Source: Comamonadaceae bacterium G21597-S1
GTDB taxonomy: Bacteria; Pseudomonadota; Gammaproteobacteria; Burkholderiales; Burkholderiaceae_C
Assembly: GCA_027214345.1 (NCBI GenBank)
Contig: JAPWHR010000004.1
Location: forward strand, 8,001 to 72,000
Reading direction: 5' to 3'
Length of the DNA stretch: 64,000 nt
The notes beneath the pieces were generated by a model. That model saw only the letters and a program-made list of their open reading frames with translations. It had not been told where the DNA came from and searched no databases. Below, in pieces: positions 16,664 through 26,161 of the stretch (its first letter is position 1; the number at the start of each line of letters is the position of its first letter). Position numbers and translations under genes: made by a program.

Positions 16664-17107
16664 ATGAACTACCGCACATATGTCGCGTTCGCCACCGCCG
16701 TGTTGCTGGCGCACATGCCGGCAAGGGCGGCCGAGGAAGCCGGCATGGTCAAGGTGAGCAAGGGCCAGGTTTCCGTGCAGCGCGGCGACCAGCCGCTGCC
16801 GGCACCGGTGGGCACCCGCATCTACAGCAACGATCGCGTCACCACCGGGCCCGACGGCGCGGTCGGCATCACGCTGCGCGACAACACCCTGCTGTCGGCC
16901 GGCCCCAACTCGACGGTCGACCTCACCAAGTTCAGTTTCGACAGCACCACACATGCCGGCAGCATCGACGCGACGGTGCGGCGCGGTACGTTGTCGGTGA
17001 TCTCCGGCAAGATCGCCAAGGCCACGCCCGAGGCGGTGCGCTTCTCGGCTCCCGGCATGACACTGGGCGTACGCGGCACCAGCTTCGTCATCGATGCCGG
17101 CCCCTGA
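16664..17107 (+). CDS. exported FecR-domain protein
   Basis: The 147-residue protein has a signal peptide (cleavage near ARA/AEE) and one FecR domain. Motifs include SKGQVSVQRGD, GTRIYSNDRVTTGPDGAVGI, LRDNTLLSAGPNSTV and the terminal LGVRGTSFVID. No anti-sigma N-terminus is present, so it is a free periplasmic FecR unit, as in proteins that accompany OmpA or CHASE2 partners. Start ATG 16664 follows CGGAGGTA at a good distance. The ATG is 38 bases from the divergent kinase start, so the promoters must overlap. OmpA follows after nine bases in the same operon. Confidence 0.85.
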   Translation: MNYRTYVAFATAVLLAHMPARAAEEAGMVKVSKGQVSVQRGDQPLPAPVGTRIYSNDRVTTGPDGAVGITLRDNTLLSAGPNSTVDLTKFSFDSTTHAGSIDATVRRGTLSVISGKIAKATPEAVRFSAPGMTLGVRGTSFVIDAGP

Positions 17108-17116
17108 CCCGCCACC

Positions 17117-17710
17117 ATGCTGCTGTTTGTCGCCGGTCTGGCCACGATCCTGTACCTGGGCCTGAATGCCGAACCCGGCAGCACCGTCGTGCTGCTGCCA
17201 GATGCCGATGGCGGCGCGGGTGCGCTGGAACTGCGCGCCGCATCCGACCAGCAGCGGCTCGATACCCCCTTCGCCAGCGCCACCAGCAATGCCCGCGGCG
17301 TTTTCGTCACCGCCGTCCAGGACGCCGACACGGTACGCCAGCGGTATGCGCAGACGCTCGATGCGCGACCCGGCAACCCGGTGTCCTTCACGCTGCTGTT
17401 CGAGTTCGGATCGGCACAGGACGTCTCGCCCGACTTCCAGCCCGTGCTGAAACAGCTGATGGCCCTGGTGTCCGACTACCCGGCTCCCGAGATCACGGTC
17501 ATCGGCCATACCGACCGGGTCGGCACGCTGCTGGACAACGACCGGCTGTCACTGCAGCGTGCGCAGACCGTGCGCGGTTGGCTGATCCAGGCCGGCGTCG
17601 ATCCGGCGATGATCACCGTCGCGGGCCGCGGCGAACGCGAACCCGCCGTGGCCACGGCCGACGAGGTCGCACAGGCGGAAAACCGGCGCGTCGAGATCAA
17701 CCTGCGCTGA
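17117..17710 (+). CDS. OmpA-family peptidoglycan-binding protein with N-terminal anchor
   Basis: The 197-residue protein starts with a short hydrophobic segment (LLFVAGLATILYLGL) that is an anchor or uncleaved signal. A beta-rich linker leads to a C-terminal OmpA domain: FEFGSAQDVSPDFQPVL, IGHTDRVGTLLDNDRLSLQR and ENRRVEINL. The domain binds diaminopimelate of peptidoglycan. It lies nine bases after the fecR-like gene and overlaps the tail of the convergent phosphatase gene by 14 bases. The pair may report on the cell wall to the CHASE2 sensor (inference). Confidence 0.85.
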   Translation: MLLFVAGLATILYLGLNAEPGSTVVLLPDADGGAGALELRAASDQQRLDTPFASATSNARGVFVTAVQDADTVRQRYAQTLDARPGNPVSFTLLFEFGSAQDVSPDFQPVLKQLMALVSDYPAPEITVIGHTDRVGTLLDNDRLSLQRAQTVRGWLIQAGVDPAMITVAGRGEREPAVATADEVAQAENRRVEINLR

Positions 17711-19991
17711 GCCGCACCACCGTGCGCCTCGAGCCTGCCTGCCGCGCGTCCCGGGCGGGCCCATGCCAGTGCACCACCAGGATGGCCAGATCATCGGAGG
17801 CCTCCGCTCCGGCCACGAACCGCCCCACATCCTCGCGCAGGCTGCGCACGATGGCATCGGCCCCGCCATCGCCGGCCAGGGCCAGTGCACGGCGCATGCG
17901 CGTGCTGCCGTAGAGTTCCCCGTCCGCGTTGGCCGCCTCGGTGATGCCGTCGGTGACCATGCACAGGCATTCGCCCGGGGCAAGTTCCAGGCGCTGCAGC
18001 GTGTAGCTGAAATCGTCGAGCACGCACAGCGGCGGCCCCCCCGCCTCGGCCGGCGCGACGATCTGCCGCGGCTCCTGCTGCGCGGCCAGCCGCCACGGCG
18101 CATCGTGACCGGCATTGACCAGTTCCAGCTCGCCGGTCTCGACATCGAGCACACCAAGCAGCATGGTGACGAACAAGGTCTCGACGTTGCCGCTCGACAG
18201 GTCCCGGTTGGCCGCCGACACGATCTCCGCCGGCCCCCCCGGCAGCCGGGTCGCGAAGCTGCGCGACAGCGTCCGCGTGACCGCCATGAACAGGCTGGCC
18301 GGCACCCCCTTGCCGGATACGTCGCCGATCAGGAAACACAAGCGCCGGTCGTCGATCATGAAGAAATCGAACAGGTCGCCGCCGACCTCGCGCGCCGGCT
18401 CGATCAGCGCGCTGACCGCAAAACGGGTCTCGCCCGGAAACGCGGTGCCGGCGTCCGGCAACGAACCGAGCTGGATCCGTCGCGCCGCCTCCATCTCGCC
18501 AGCCAGCCGCGCGGCCTGCTCTCGCAAGGCATGTTCGGCGGCGGCCAGGCGCCGGTTGTCGCGCTGCACTTCGAGCGTCGAACTCGACACCAGGCTGGCC
18601 AGCACACCGGCGAACGCGATCGACATGCCGGCACCATCGAACAACCAACCGTGCGCGTGGAACAGCCAGAAACCGCCCGCCAGCGCGGCGGCGCAGACCA
18701 GCGCCACCCACCAGCCGACCCGGCGCGGGCGCCGCTGGCCCTGCGCGTCGACACGGGCCAGTGCCCGCGGCACCAGCAGGATCATCAGGCCGCCCAGGCC
18801 CAGCAGCAGGCCCAGTTCGGCGTAGGCCATCCACCACGGCCGCAGCAACATGCGGCCGTCGAGCATGCTCTCGAGCAGCTGGGCCTGGATCTCGATGCCG
18901 GCCACGCTTTCGCCCAGCGGCGTCACGCGCCGGTCGTTCAGGCCCGAACCGGTCAGGCCGATCAGCACCAGCTTGCTGGCCAGCGCATCGCCGGCGACCC
19001 GGCCCGCCAGCAGGTCGATGGCCGAGATGTTGCGCGACTGCGCGCCTTCGGCCTCGGGTGCGAAATGCAGCCAGACGTCGCCGCCGGCCTGGGTTGGCAC
19101 CGTCAGGTCGGCCACGGCCAGCGCGCGGATGCCATGCCGGTCGACGATGATGTCGATCGCCGGGCTGGCGGTCGCCACGCGCAGCATCTCCATCGCCAGC
19201 GACGGCGCGGGCACCTGGCCGACCGCCGAGGCCAGCGGCATGCGACGCACGACGGCGTCGTCACGCACCGACACCAGGGCCTGGCCATGGGCCGCAGACT
19301 GCAGCTGCGGCAGGCTGGCCAGCACCTGGGGATACCGATCCAGATACGGCAGCGCATCGCCGCCACGCACCCGCATCGGCGCGATCTGCAATCCGTCCGA
19401 GGTGCCGAACGTCGCGAAGTTGAACCCGGCCGCACCCAGCACCGTCGGCGCCGCATGCAGCGACCGGGCCAACTGCACATCGTGCGGGGGCAGGCGCCGC
19501 AAGGCGTCGGCCAATGCCGACTGCTCCGGTGCCAGCCGCGCGGCCACCCGTTCGGGCGAGGTCTGGTCGGCCTCCGGCATGTAGATGTCCAGGCCGATGG
19601 CGGCCGGCTGGTAACGCGCAATGGTGTCGATCAGCTCGGCCAGCTGGCTGCGGGGCCAGGGCCATTGGCCGACCACCTTGAGGCTGTTCTCGTCGATGCC
19701 GACCACCGCCACCGTCTGCGCCCGGCGTTGCCGCGGCAGCACCCGCTGATACGCATCGAACAGCAACTGCTGCACGCCGGCTGCAGGCCGGCTGAGCAGA
19801 TGCAAGGCGGTATCGGCCTCGTCCCGGGTTTCGGCCACGCGCAGGCTGTGGATCCCGATCAGCAGCGCGAACAGCAGCAGCATCATGAACGCCGCCATGC
19901 GGCCGCGCCGATACAGGAAGATGCGGCCGAACCATGCGTCGGGTGTCTCCCGGTCCTGCGGGAGCGGCTCCGGCGCCGGGCCGCGGGTCAC
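17697..19991 (-). CDS. CHASE2 sensor with SpoIIE/RsbU-type serine phosphatase
   Basis: The 764-residue protein has an N-terminal membrane segment (about 32-50), a periplasmic CHASE2 domain (VVGIDENSLKVVGQWPWPR near residue 95, LVLIGLTGSGLNDRR near 335), three further membrane segments (about 370-480), a short coiled coil and a PP2C phosphatase (GGDLFDFF, GDVSGKG, DDLAILV). Such enzymes remove phosphate from STAS partners. The start is a GTG that shares the GTGA overlap with the metallo-hydrolase stop, giving tight coupling; an ATG at 19898 is the alternative. It is the last gene of the STAS operon and convergent with ompA. Confidence 0.85.
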   Translation of the reverse strand: MTRGPAPEPLPQDRETPDAWFGRIFLYRRGRMAAFMMLLLFALLIGIHSLRVAETRDEADTALHLLSRPAAGVQQLLFDAYQRVLPRQRRAQTVAVVGIDENSLKVVGQWPWPRSQLAELIDTIARYQPAAIGLDIYMPEADQTSPERVAARLAPEQSALADALRRLPPHDVQLARSLHAAPTVLGAAGFNFATFGTSDGLQIAPMRVRGGDALPYLDRYPQVLASLPQLQSAAHGQALVSVRDDAVVRRMPLASAVGQVPAPSLAMEMLRVATASPAIDIIVDRHGIRALAVADLTVPTQAGGDVWLHFAPEAEGAQSRNISAIDLLAGRVAGDALASKLVLIGLTGSGLNDRRVTPLGESVAGIEIQAQLLESMLDGRMLLRPWWMAYAELGLLLGLGGLMILLVPRALARVDAQGQRRPRRVGWWVALVCAAALAGGFWLFHAHGWLFDGAGMSIAFAGVLASLVSSSTLEVQRDNRRLAAAEHALREQAARLAGEMEAARRIQLGSLPDAGTAFPGETRFAVSALIEPAREVGGDLFDFFMIDDRRLCFLIGDVSGKGVPASLFMAVTRTLSRSFATRLPGGPAEIVSAANRDLSSGNVETLFVTMLLGVLDVETGELELVNAGHDAPWRLAAQQEPRQIVAPAEAGGPPLCVLDDFSYTLQRLELAPGECLCMVTDGITEAANADGELYGSTRMRRALALAGDGGADAIVRSLREDVGRFVAGAEASDDLAILVVHWHGPARDARQAGSRRTVVRLSAG

Positions 19992-20947
19992 AGGCTCAGC
20001 TCGAGACCATCCCAGGCCGAGAGCACCTCCAGCACATGGCCGTCCTCGCGCGTGATCTGTTCGAAACGCCGGGTCTCCTCGAGGATCTGCGCGATCTGGC
20101 TGTCGGAATACGCGGGCTCGTGGTGGAACATGACCAGACGCCGGGCCCGTGCCGCCTGGCACAACTCGACGCCGACGATGTTGCTGGAGTGGCCCCAGTC
20201 GGCCTTGACCGAAATGGCGTCGGCCAGCGAATACATGGCATCGAACACCACCGCGTCGGCGCGGTCGAAGAACGCGATGAAGCCAGCACGTTCGTCCTCG
20301 TCCTCGAGCCGGTGTTCGGAGTCGGTGGAGTACACCAGGCTCTTGCCCGCACGCTCGAAGCGCCAGCCATAGGAGTCGCCCGCGTGACGCTGCGGGTGCG
20401 CAACCACACGTGTGCCGTCGACGTCGAACGGCACGCCCGGTGTCGCCGTCCGGAACTCGAAGTCGGCGGAGAACTGCTCGAAACGCACCGGGAACGACGG
20501 TTCGGCCTGCTGGCGTCGCAGCGCGAATTCGGCGTGCGGATGGCAGCTGTGCACCACGATGCGATTGCCCGCGATGTAGACCGGCGTGAAGAACGGCAGG
20601 CCCATGATGTGGTCCCAGTGCAGGTGGGACAGGAACACGTGGTAGGTCTGGGGCACCTGCGGGCCGAACCGCGCCAGCATCTGCTGGCCCAGCGCACGCA
20701 CGCCCGTGCCCAGGTCGAGCACCACATGCTCGCGGCCGCCGGTCTCGATCTGCAGGCAGGCCGAATGCCCGCCGAAGGTGCCGGCGACATCGAACCCCAG
20801 GGCATCGACATAGGTCTCGATCGCCGCCGGGTCGGCCAGGTCGATGCCGGCGGCGCCCTGCAGCGCGCGCACGATCTTGGCCCGCACGTCCGGCGCGGTC
20901 AACGACACCGGGATCGAACCACGCGTACCCCAGCAGCGCAGCTTCAT
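19988..20947 (-). CDS. metallo-beta-lactamase-fold hydrolase
   Basis: The 319-residue cytoplasmic protein begins MKLRCWGTRGSIPVS, typical of the cyclic-nucleotide phosphodiesterase/PhnP-like branch of the MBL fold. Metal ligands are visible: SHLHWDH (HxHxDH, about residue 115), a His in PQRHAGDSYG, the bridging Asp in YSTDSEH and the last His in FHHEPAYSD. Its start overlaps the STAS stop (ATGA) and its stop overlaps the phosphatase start (GTGA). It could hydrolyse a cyclic nucleotide or other phosphodiester made in the signalling system (inference). The substrate is unknown. Confidence 0.75.
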   Translation of the reverse strand: MKLRCWGTRGSIPVSLTAPDVRAKIVRALQGAAGIDLADPAAIETYVDALGFDVAGTFGGHSACLQIETGGREHVVLDLGTGVRALGQQMLARFGPQVPQTYHVFLSHLHWDHIMGLPFFTPVYIAGNRIVVHSCHPHAEFALRRQQAEPSFPVRFEQFSADFEFRTATPGVPFDVDGTRVVAHPQRHAGDSYGWRFERAGKSLVYSTDSEHRLEDEDERAGFIAFFDRADAVVFDAMYSLADAISVKADWGHSSNIVGVELCQAARARRLVMFHHEPAYSDSQIAQILEETRRFEQITREDGHVLEVLSAWDGLELSL

Positions 20948-21291
20948 GGGGCCAGCTCGGCCGCCGCGGCAGCCACGTCGGGGAACACGGACAACACCAG
21001 GTTGAAGTGGCTCACCTGGAACACCTCGGTGACGATCGGCGTCAACGCGGCGATCGCGATGCGGCCCTGCTGCGCCTTGACCTGCTTGGCCGCGAGCAAC
21101 AACACGCGCAGGCCGACGCTGCTGATGTACACGACGCCGGAGAAGTCGAGCACCAACGGAGAACCGTCGGGCGTGCAGTCGGCCAGGTGCGGCGCCAGCG
21201 CAGCCTCGAAATCCTTGGCCTGGGAGTGGTCCAGTCGCCCGCGCACCTGCAGCACCCGGATCGCACCCACATTGGCAGCCGACACTTCCAT
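20944..21291 (-). CDS. STAS-domain anti-sigma factor antagonist
   Basis: The 115-residue protein is a single STAS domain: MEVSAANVGAIRVLQVRGRL, then VLDFSGVVYISSVGLRVLL around residue 55. The first Ser of ISS is the likely phosphorylation site. Partner-switch logic: a kinase phosphorylates it and a phosphatase reverses this. A kinase (16.1 kb) and a phosphatase (17.7 kb) are nearby. I chose ATG 21291 with GAGG five bases upstream; GTG 21297 is in frame as well. The next genes overlap, so it leads a three-gene coupled operon. Confidence 0.88.
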   Translation of the reverse strand: MEVSAANVGAIRVLQVRGRLDHSQAKDFEAALAPHLADCTPDGSPLVLDFSGVVYISSVGLRVLLLAAKQVKAQQGRIAIAALTPIVTEVFQVSHFNLVLSVFPDVAAAAAELAP

Positions 21292-21321
21292 GCACACCTC
21301 GCCCTGTTGGAACCGGATTGC

Positions 21322-21374
21322 AGTATAGCCACGACGGCCCGGCGGCAGGGCCAGGCGAGCCGGCCGTTTATAGT
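21322..21374. promoter_or_regulatory. divergent -10 elements between STAS operon and frmA
   Basis: On the minus strand TATACT (21327-21322) lies 31 bases before the STAS start. On the plus strand TATAGT (21369-21374) lies 33 bases before frmA. Both match five of six -10 consensus bases. I see no good -35 hexamers at 17 bases, so the calls are tentative. Confidence 0.35.
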
Positions 21375-21406
21375 CAACCCATGTTCACCCGCATGCCAAC
21401 GACACC

Positions 21407-22525
<1,119 letters not shown>

Positions 22526-22530
22526 CAGCC

Positions 22531-22555
22531 GTGCGGCCGCCGCCGACGGCCGCAC
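22531..22555. terminator. stem-loop between frmA and infA
   Basis: GTGCGGCCG (22531-22539) and CGGCCGCAC (22547-22555) form a perfect nine-base stem around a seven-base loop, six bases after the frmA stop. It sits between convergent genes and may end transcription from both sides. No T-run is present. Confidence 0.5.
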
Positions 22556-22588
22556 GCTGGCACCGGCGCAACGGGCCGGCGACGATGC

Positions 22589-22831
22589 CTACTGCGGGCC
22601 GGGGCCACGACCGGCAATGTGCCGGAACGTGATGCGACCCTTGGTCATGTCGTAGGGCGACAGCTCGATCGACACCTTGTCGCCGGCGATGATGCGGATG
22701 TGATGCTTGCGCATCTTGCCGCCGGTGTAGGCCACCAGCTGGTGGCCGTTGTCCAGCGTGACGCGGAACCGCGAATCCGGCAACACCTCGGTCACCAGAC
22801 CACTCATTTCAATCAGCTCTTCCTTGGCCAT
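22589..22831 (-). CDS. infA: translation initiation factor IF-1
   Basis: The 80-residue S1/OB-fold protein has the IF-1 pattern: [40 protein letters not shown] and [23 protein letters not shown]. It binds the ribosomal A site during initiation. The C-terminus ([12 protein letters not shown]) is extended compared with the 72-residue E. coli form, as in the additional IF-1 of Burkholderiales. It is not within a ribosomal-protein operon here, so a second copy elsewhere is likely. The leader holds a nine-base inverted repeat (listed). Confidence 0.94.
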   Translation of the reverse strand: MAKEELIEMSGLVTEVLPDSRFRVTLDNGHQLVAYTGGKMRKHHIRIIAGDKVSIELSPYDMTKGRITFRHIAGRGPGPQ

Positions 22832-22962
22832 GGCCAATACTCCCGTGGATTTCCAACAAACTGGTCGTGCGACCGCCATCGGGAGCTGCGCGCAAGCGCA
22901 GCCCGGTGAGGATGCGCCGGCCGCCCGGTGTGGTGCACTGGCCGAACAGGCCTGGCACATGC

Positions 22963-22990
22963 CATGCAAGCACCGGATCGCGCTTGCATG
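22963..22990. repeat. 9-base perfect inverted repeat upstream of infA
   Basis: CATGCAAGC (22963-22971) and GCTTGCATG (22982-22990) are perfect reverse complements around a ten-base loop. It lies 132 bases upstream of the infA start and 126 bases after the stop of the next gene, SDR. It might be the terminator of the SDR gene, an RNA structure in the infA leader, or an operator. A minus-strand -10-like TATACT lies further upstream at 23062-23057, so the repeat would be transcribed. Confidence 0.45.
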
Positions 22991-23115
22991 CGCGGATCGT
23001 CGAGCCGTCCCGTGCCGGGCCGGATGCGCCTGTCGCAGCCGGCCGCCGAACCTTCGAGTATATAGCCTGGCCCTGGCAGACCCGTGGGGTACTCGCCACC
23101 GGGCCCGACGTGCGC

Positions 23116-24036
23116 TCAGCCGCGGCCCGCGGCGGCCATCGCCTTGGCCATCTCGTTCTGGCCCTGTCCGCTGCCGGATTCGGGCACCATCTCGCCCTGG
23201 CGATCGCGCACCGCATCGAGACGCTGCGCCAGTTGCTCCGCGGCGTCGTCCTGCGCACCGATCCAGACGCCTTGCGTCAGCGTGATGTGAGCCGCCTCGA
23301 AGGTTCCGGCCCCGGCACACAGGATGGTGCGATTGGGCGCCTGCTCCGATGCCATGACCAGCATCGCCGGCGAAACCGCCCGGGGTTCGAGCGCACGCAG
23401 CACCTCCTCGGGCATCAGGCCTTCGGTCATGCGCGTGGCCGCGGTCGGCGCCAGGCAATTGACCCGGATGTCGTATTTGGCCCCTTCAAGCGCCAGCGTC
23501 TGCATCAGCCCTACCAGCGCCATCTTGGCCGCGCCGTAGTTGGACTGCCCGAAATTGCCGTACAGCCCCGACGATGAGGTGGTCATCACGACGCGCCCGT
23601 ATTTCTGCGCCATCATGATCGGCCAGACCGCCTTGGTGCAATACACGGCACCCATCAGGTGGACCTCGAGCACGAGCCGGAAATCGTCGATCTCCATCTT
23701 GGCGAAGGTCTTGTCGCGCAGGATGCCGGCATTGTTGACCAGGATGTCGACACGGCCCCAGGCGTCCATCGCCTGCTGCACCATGGCCTGGACCGCATCG
23801 ACATCGGTCACCGATGCGCGGTTGGCAATGGCCTCGCCGCCGGCTGCCTTGATTTTGGCAACGACGGCCTGCGCGGCGGTTTCCGAGCCACCGCTGCCGT
23901 CGCGCGCACCGCCCAGGTCGTTGACCAGGACCTTGGCACCCCGTGCCGCGAGCGCCAGTGCATGTTGTTCTCCCAGTCCTCCACCCGCGCCCGTGACGAT
24001 GGCGACGCGCCCGTTGAAATCCAATGTCATGTCCAT
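23116..24036 (-). CDS. short-chain dehydrogenase of the 3-hydroxyacyl-CoA (MFE-2-like) type
   Basis: The 306-residue protein has the classical SDR cofactor motif [25 protein letters not shown] at about residue 100 and a catalytic Ser/Tyr/Lys set ([16 protein letters not shown]). The insert [14 protein letters not shown] after the Rossmann strand is typical of (3R)-hydroxyacyl-CoA dehydrogenases of peroxisomal MFE-2 type. The role would be in beta-oxidation of fatty or branched acyl-CoA. The C-terminal ~60 residues ([16 protein letters not shown]) are a short extension. Start choice between 24036 and 24030 is unsettled; the first has GGGAAAC upstream. Divergent from a Nudix gene. Confidence 0.85.
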   Translation of the reverse strand: MDMTLDFNGRVAIVTGAGGGLGEQHALALAARGAKVLVNDLGGARDGSGGSETAAQAVVAKIKAAGGEAIANRASVTDVDAVQAMVQQAMDAWGRVDILVNNAGILRDKTFAKMEIDDFRLVLEVHLMGAVYCTKAVWPIMMAQKYGRVVMTTSSSGLYGNFGQSNYGAAKMALVGLMQTLALEGAKYDIRVNCLAPTAATRMTEGLMPEEVLRALEPRAVSPAMLVMASEQAPNRTILCAGAGTFEAAHITLTQGVWIGAQDDAAEQLAQRLDAVRDRQGEMVPESGSGQGQNEMAKAMAAAGRG

Positions 24037-24122
24037 GTTTCCCGGTTGGTTGCAATGCGGCGCTCGACTCTGGTACCGTGCGCCGGTCAACCAGCAACTT
24101 TAAAGCACCCACGGGCCGCCGC

Positions 24123-25013
24123 ATGGAACTGAATCTCGAAGTCGTGCAGGCGCCGCCGCGTGCGGCGGCAAGCGTCGTCATGGTGCGCGACACGGCCCGG
24201 GGGCTGGAGGTGTTCCTGATCCGGCGCCACGACCGGTCCACCGTCCTGGCCGGGGTCCATGTGTTTCCGGGAGGCAAGATCGACCCGCACGACCTGTCGC
24301 ACGACAGCCGCGCGCTGCTCGCGCCGCTGACACAGGGCCTGGCTGCATGCCTGAACGAGAACGACCTGGACCCGCAGACCGCCGCCAGCGTGTACCTGGC
24401 CGCCATCCGCGAGACCTTCGAGGAGTCCGGCGTGTTGCTGGCGCGCGGCGCCCTCGCCGATCACGCCGCGCAGGTCACCGCGCTGGTGCGCGCGGGCCTG
24501 CGTTTCGACCAGGCCGTGGCCCGACTGGCACTGTGGCTCGATCCCGCCGAACTGCTGCCCTGGTCGCGCTGGATCACGCCGCGCCTGCCCATGGTCGGCA
24601 ACCAGCGTTTCGACACCCGCTTTTTCATCGCGCCGCTACCGCCGGGACAGACGGCACGGCACGACAACCTGGAAGCGAGCGACAGCGTCTGGCTGCGCCC
24701 GCGTGATGCGCTGCAGTCGTACTGGAACGGTACGATCGCGCTGGCGCCACCACAGATCATGACGCTGGCCCACCTGTCGCACTATTCGACAGTCGCGCAA
24801 GTACTGGCCGCGGGACGTGCCCGACCGCCGGCGTTGATCGAACCCGAACCGATCGATGCGGGCGGCGACCGAGTCGTCTGCTACCCCGGCGACGAACGGC
24901 ATTCCAGTGCGACGCGGGTCATGCCCGGGCCGACACGGCTGTCCTATCGGCACCGGCGATTCGAGCCGATGGGCGGTTTCGACGGGCTGTTCACACCGAC
25001 GACGGGCATCTGA
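24123..25013 (+). CDS. Nudix hydrolase (NUDT19-like, acyl-CoA diphosphatase type)
   Basis: The 296-residue protein carries a split Nudix box: VFPGGKID (about residues 50-57) and AAIRETFEESGVLLA (about 97-111), separated by a longer insert than the standard 23-residue box. This is characteristic of the NUDT19/RP2p group, which cleaves CoA and acyl-CoA. Next to a 3-hydroxyacyl-CoA-type dehydrogenase, CoA metabolism is plausible. Start ATG 24123 is directly after CCGCCG; no strong ribosome-binding site is evident. Confidence 0.82.
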   Translation: MELNLEVVQAPPRAAASVVMVRDTARGLEVFLIRRHDRSTVLAGVHVFPGGKIDPHDLSHDSRALLAPLTQGLAACLNENDLDPQTAASVYLAAIRETFEESGVLLARGALADHAAQVTALVRAGLRFDQAVARLALWLDPAELLPWSRWITPRLPMVGNQRFDTRFFIAPLPPGQTARHDNLEASDSVWLRPRDALQSYWNGTIALAPPQIMTLAHLSHYSTVAQVLAAGRARPPALIEPEPIDAGGDRVVCYPGDERHSSATRVMPGPTRLSYRHRRFEPMGGFDGLFTPTTGI

Positions 25014-25037
25014 GCCGCGCGAGGCCGCCGCAGGCGC

Positions 25038-25946
25038 TCACGGCCCGTAGTCGATCGGCAGGGTATATCCCGGGGCCGCGTGCCAGGCCCAGTAAGTGTC
25101 GACCAGCCTGCCGGTGACGGCGCCCGGAGCCCCGTTCCCGATGGCCTGCCCGTCCACCCGTGTGACCGGCAACACGCCACCGCCCGACGTGGACAGGAAC
25201 ACCTCGTCCGCGGTGCGCAACTCCTGCTCCGTGACCGGCCGCTCCTGCAACGCGATCCCGAGCGTGCGTGCCATCTCGATCACGGTGCGCCGGGTGATGC
25301 CTTCGAGCATGCCGGCGTCCGGCGTCGCGACGACACCGTCCTTGACGCAGAACACATTGAATCCCGGCCCCTCGACCACGTGGCCGGCCCCGTCGACCAG
25401 CACCACCGTATCGGCGCCGGCATCGAGGGCGCCGAACAGCCCCATGGTCAGGTCGTTCCAGTGGTAGTTCTTCGCCTTGGGATCGACCGAACGTGCGGGG
25501 ATGCGCTGCACGTCGCTGATCATCAGGTGCAATCCCGATGCGCGCTGCTGCTCGTTGGCCAGCCAGACATACGGCACCGCGAACGCGTAGAACCTGTTGA
25601 CCGCCTGCCGGGGGTCGCGTGAGCCCCAGGGCGGCTGCCCGCGGGTGCAGATCATCTCGACGTAGGCGGAGCGCAGGCCGCTGAGCCGCACACAACGCGA
25701 CAACACCCGGGTGATCTGCGCCGGGCTGAGGCCCGGGTTCAGGCGCCATCGGCTGCAGCTCTTCAGAAATCGTTCCAGGTGCGCATCGAGCCGGAAGAAC
25801 GCACCCTCCCACACGGTCACGACATCGTAGGTCGCGTCCGAACGCAGGAAACCCCAGTCCGTGATCGGAATCGACGCCTGCGCGATCGGCACGTATTGAC
25901 CCGCGACATACGCCACTCCATCCCCGAACTGCGCCGATGTGACCAT
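25038..25946 (-). CDS. class IV aminotransferase (D-amino acid/branched-chain type)
   Basis: The 302-residue PLP enzyme belongs to fold type IV. It has GFLRSDATYDVVTVW near residue 32, AKNYHWNDL with the PLP lysine near 155, and EGPGFNVFCVKDG followed by GITRRTVIEMA near 210-230. The family includes BCAT, D-amino-acid transaminase and aminodeoxychorismate lyase; the YDVVTVWEGAFFRLDAHLER start resembles the D-amino-acid group. A GGAGGG five bases upstream supports ATG 25946. It is a single gene, convergent with the Nudix gene, and its amino-group partners are unknown. Confidence 0.82.
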   Translation of the reverse strand: MVTSAQFGDGVAYVAGQYVPIAQASIPITDWGFLRSDATYDVVTVWEGAFFRLDAHLERFLKSCSRWRLNPGLSPAQITRVLSRCVRLSGLRSAYVEMICTRGQPPWGSRDPRQAVNRFYAFAVPYVWLANEQQRASGLHLMISDVQRIPARSVDPKAKNYHWNDLTMGLFGALDAGADTVVLVDGAGHVVEGPGFNVFCVKDGVVATPDAGMLEGITRRTVIEMARTLGIALQERPVTEQELRTADEVFLSTSGGGVLPVTRVDGQAIGNGAPGAVTGRLVDTYWAWHAAPGYTLPIDYGP

Positions 25947-26076
25947 GCTGCCCTCCATGAATAGACCAGACCCATCCCGCATTATGCGGACCTGCGCGGC
26001 GACCGCCCCCTGGCGATCGCGGGATGCGAGCGGGCCGCCGTGCCGCAGCAGCTCCGAAAAACGATAAATATTGCCT

Positions 26077-26104
26077 TTGACCTGTCACACGGCGGGCCTA
26101 GACT
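26077..26104 (+). promoter_or_regulatory. sigma-70-like promoter for the Mrr-like gene
   Basis: TTGACC (26077-26082) and TAGACT (26099-26104) are spaced by 16 bases, with transcription expected about 50 bases before the ATG at 26162. The -35 matches five of six bases, the -10 four of six. The region is AT-richer than its surroundings. Confidence 0.5.
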
Positions 26105-26161
26105 GAATCTCCAAGCCAACCAGAACGCATGGCGTTCACGATCATCCGGGGGTTTGCCACC

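Noticed and set aside
22589-23458. Long frame fusing a 209-residue leader to IF-1
   Set aside because: The leader overlaps the SDR gene antisense-like and does not resemble a protein; IF-1 starts at its own ATG 22831.
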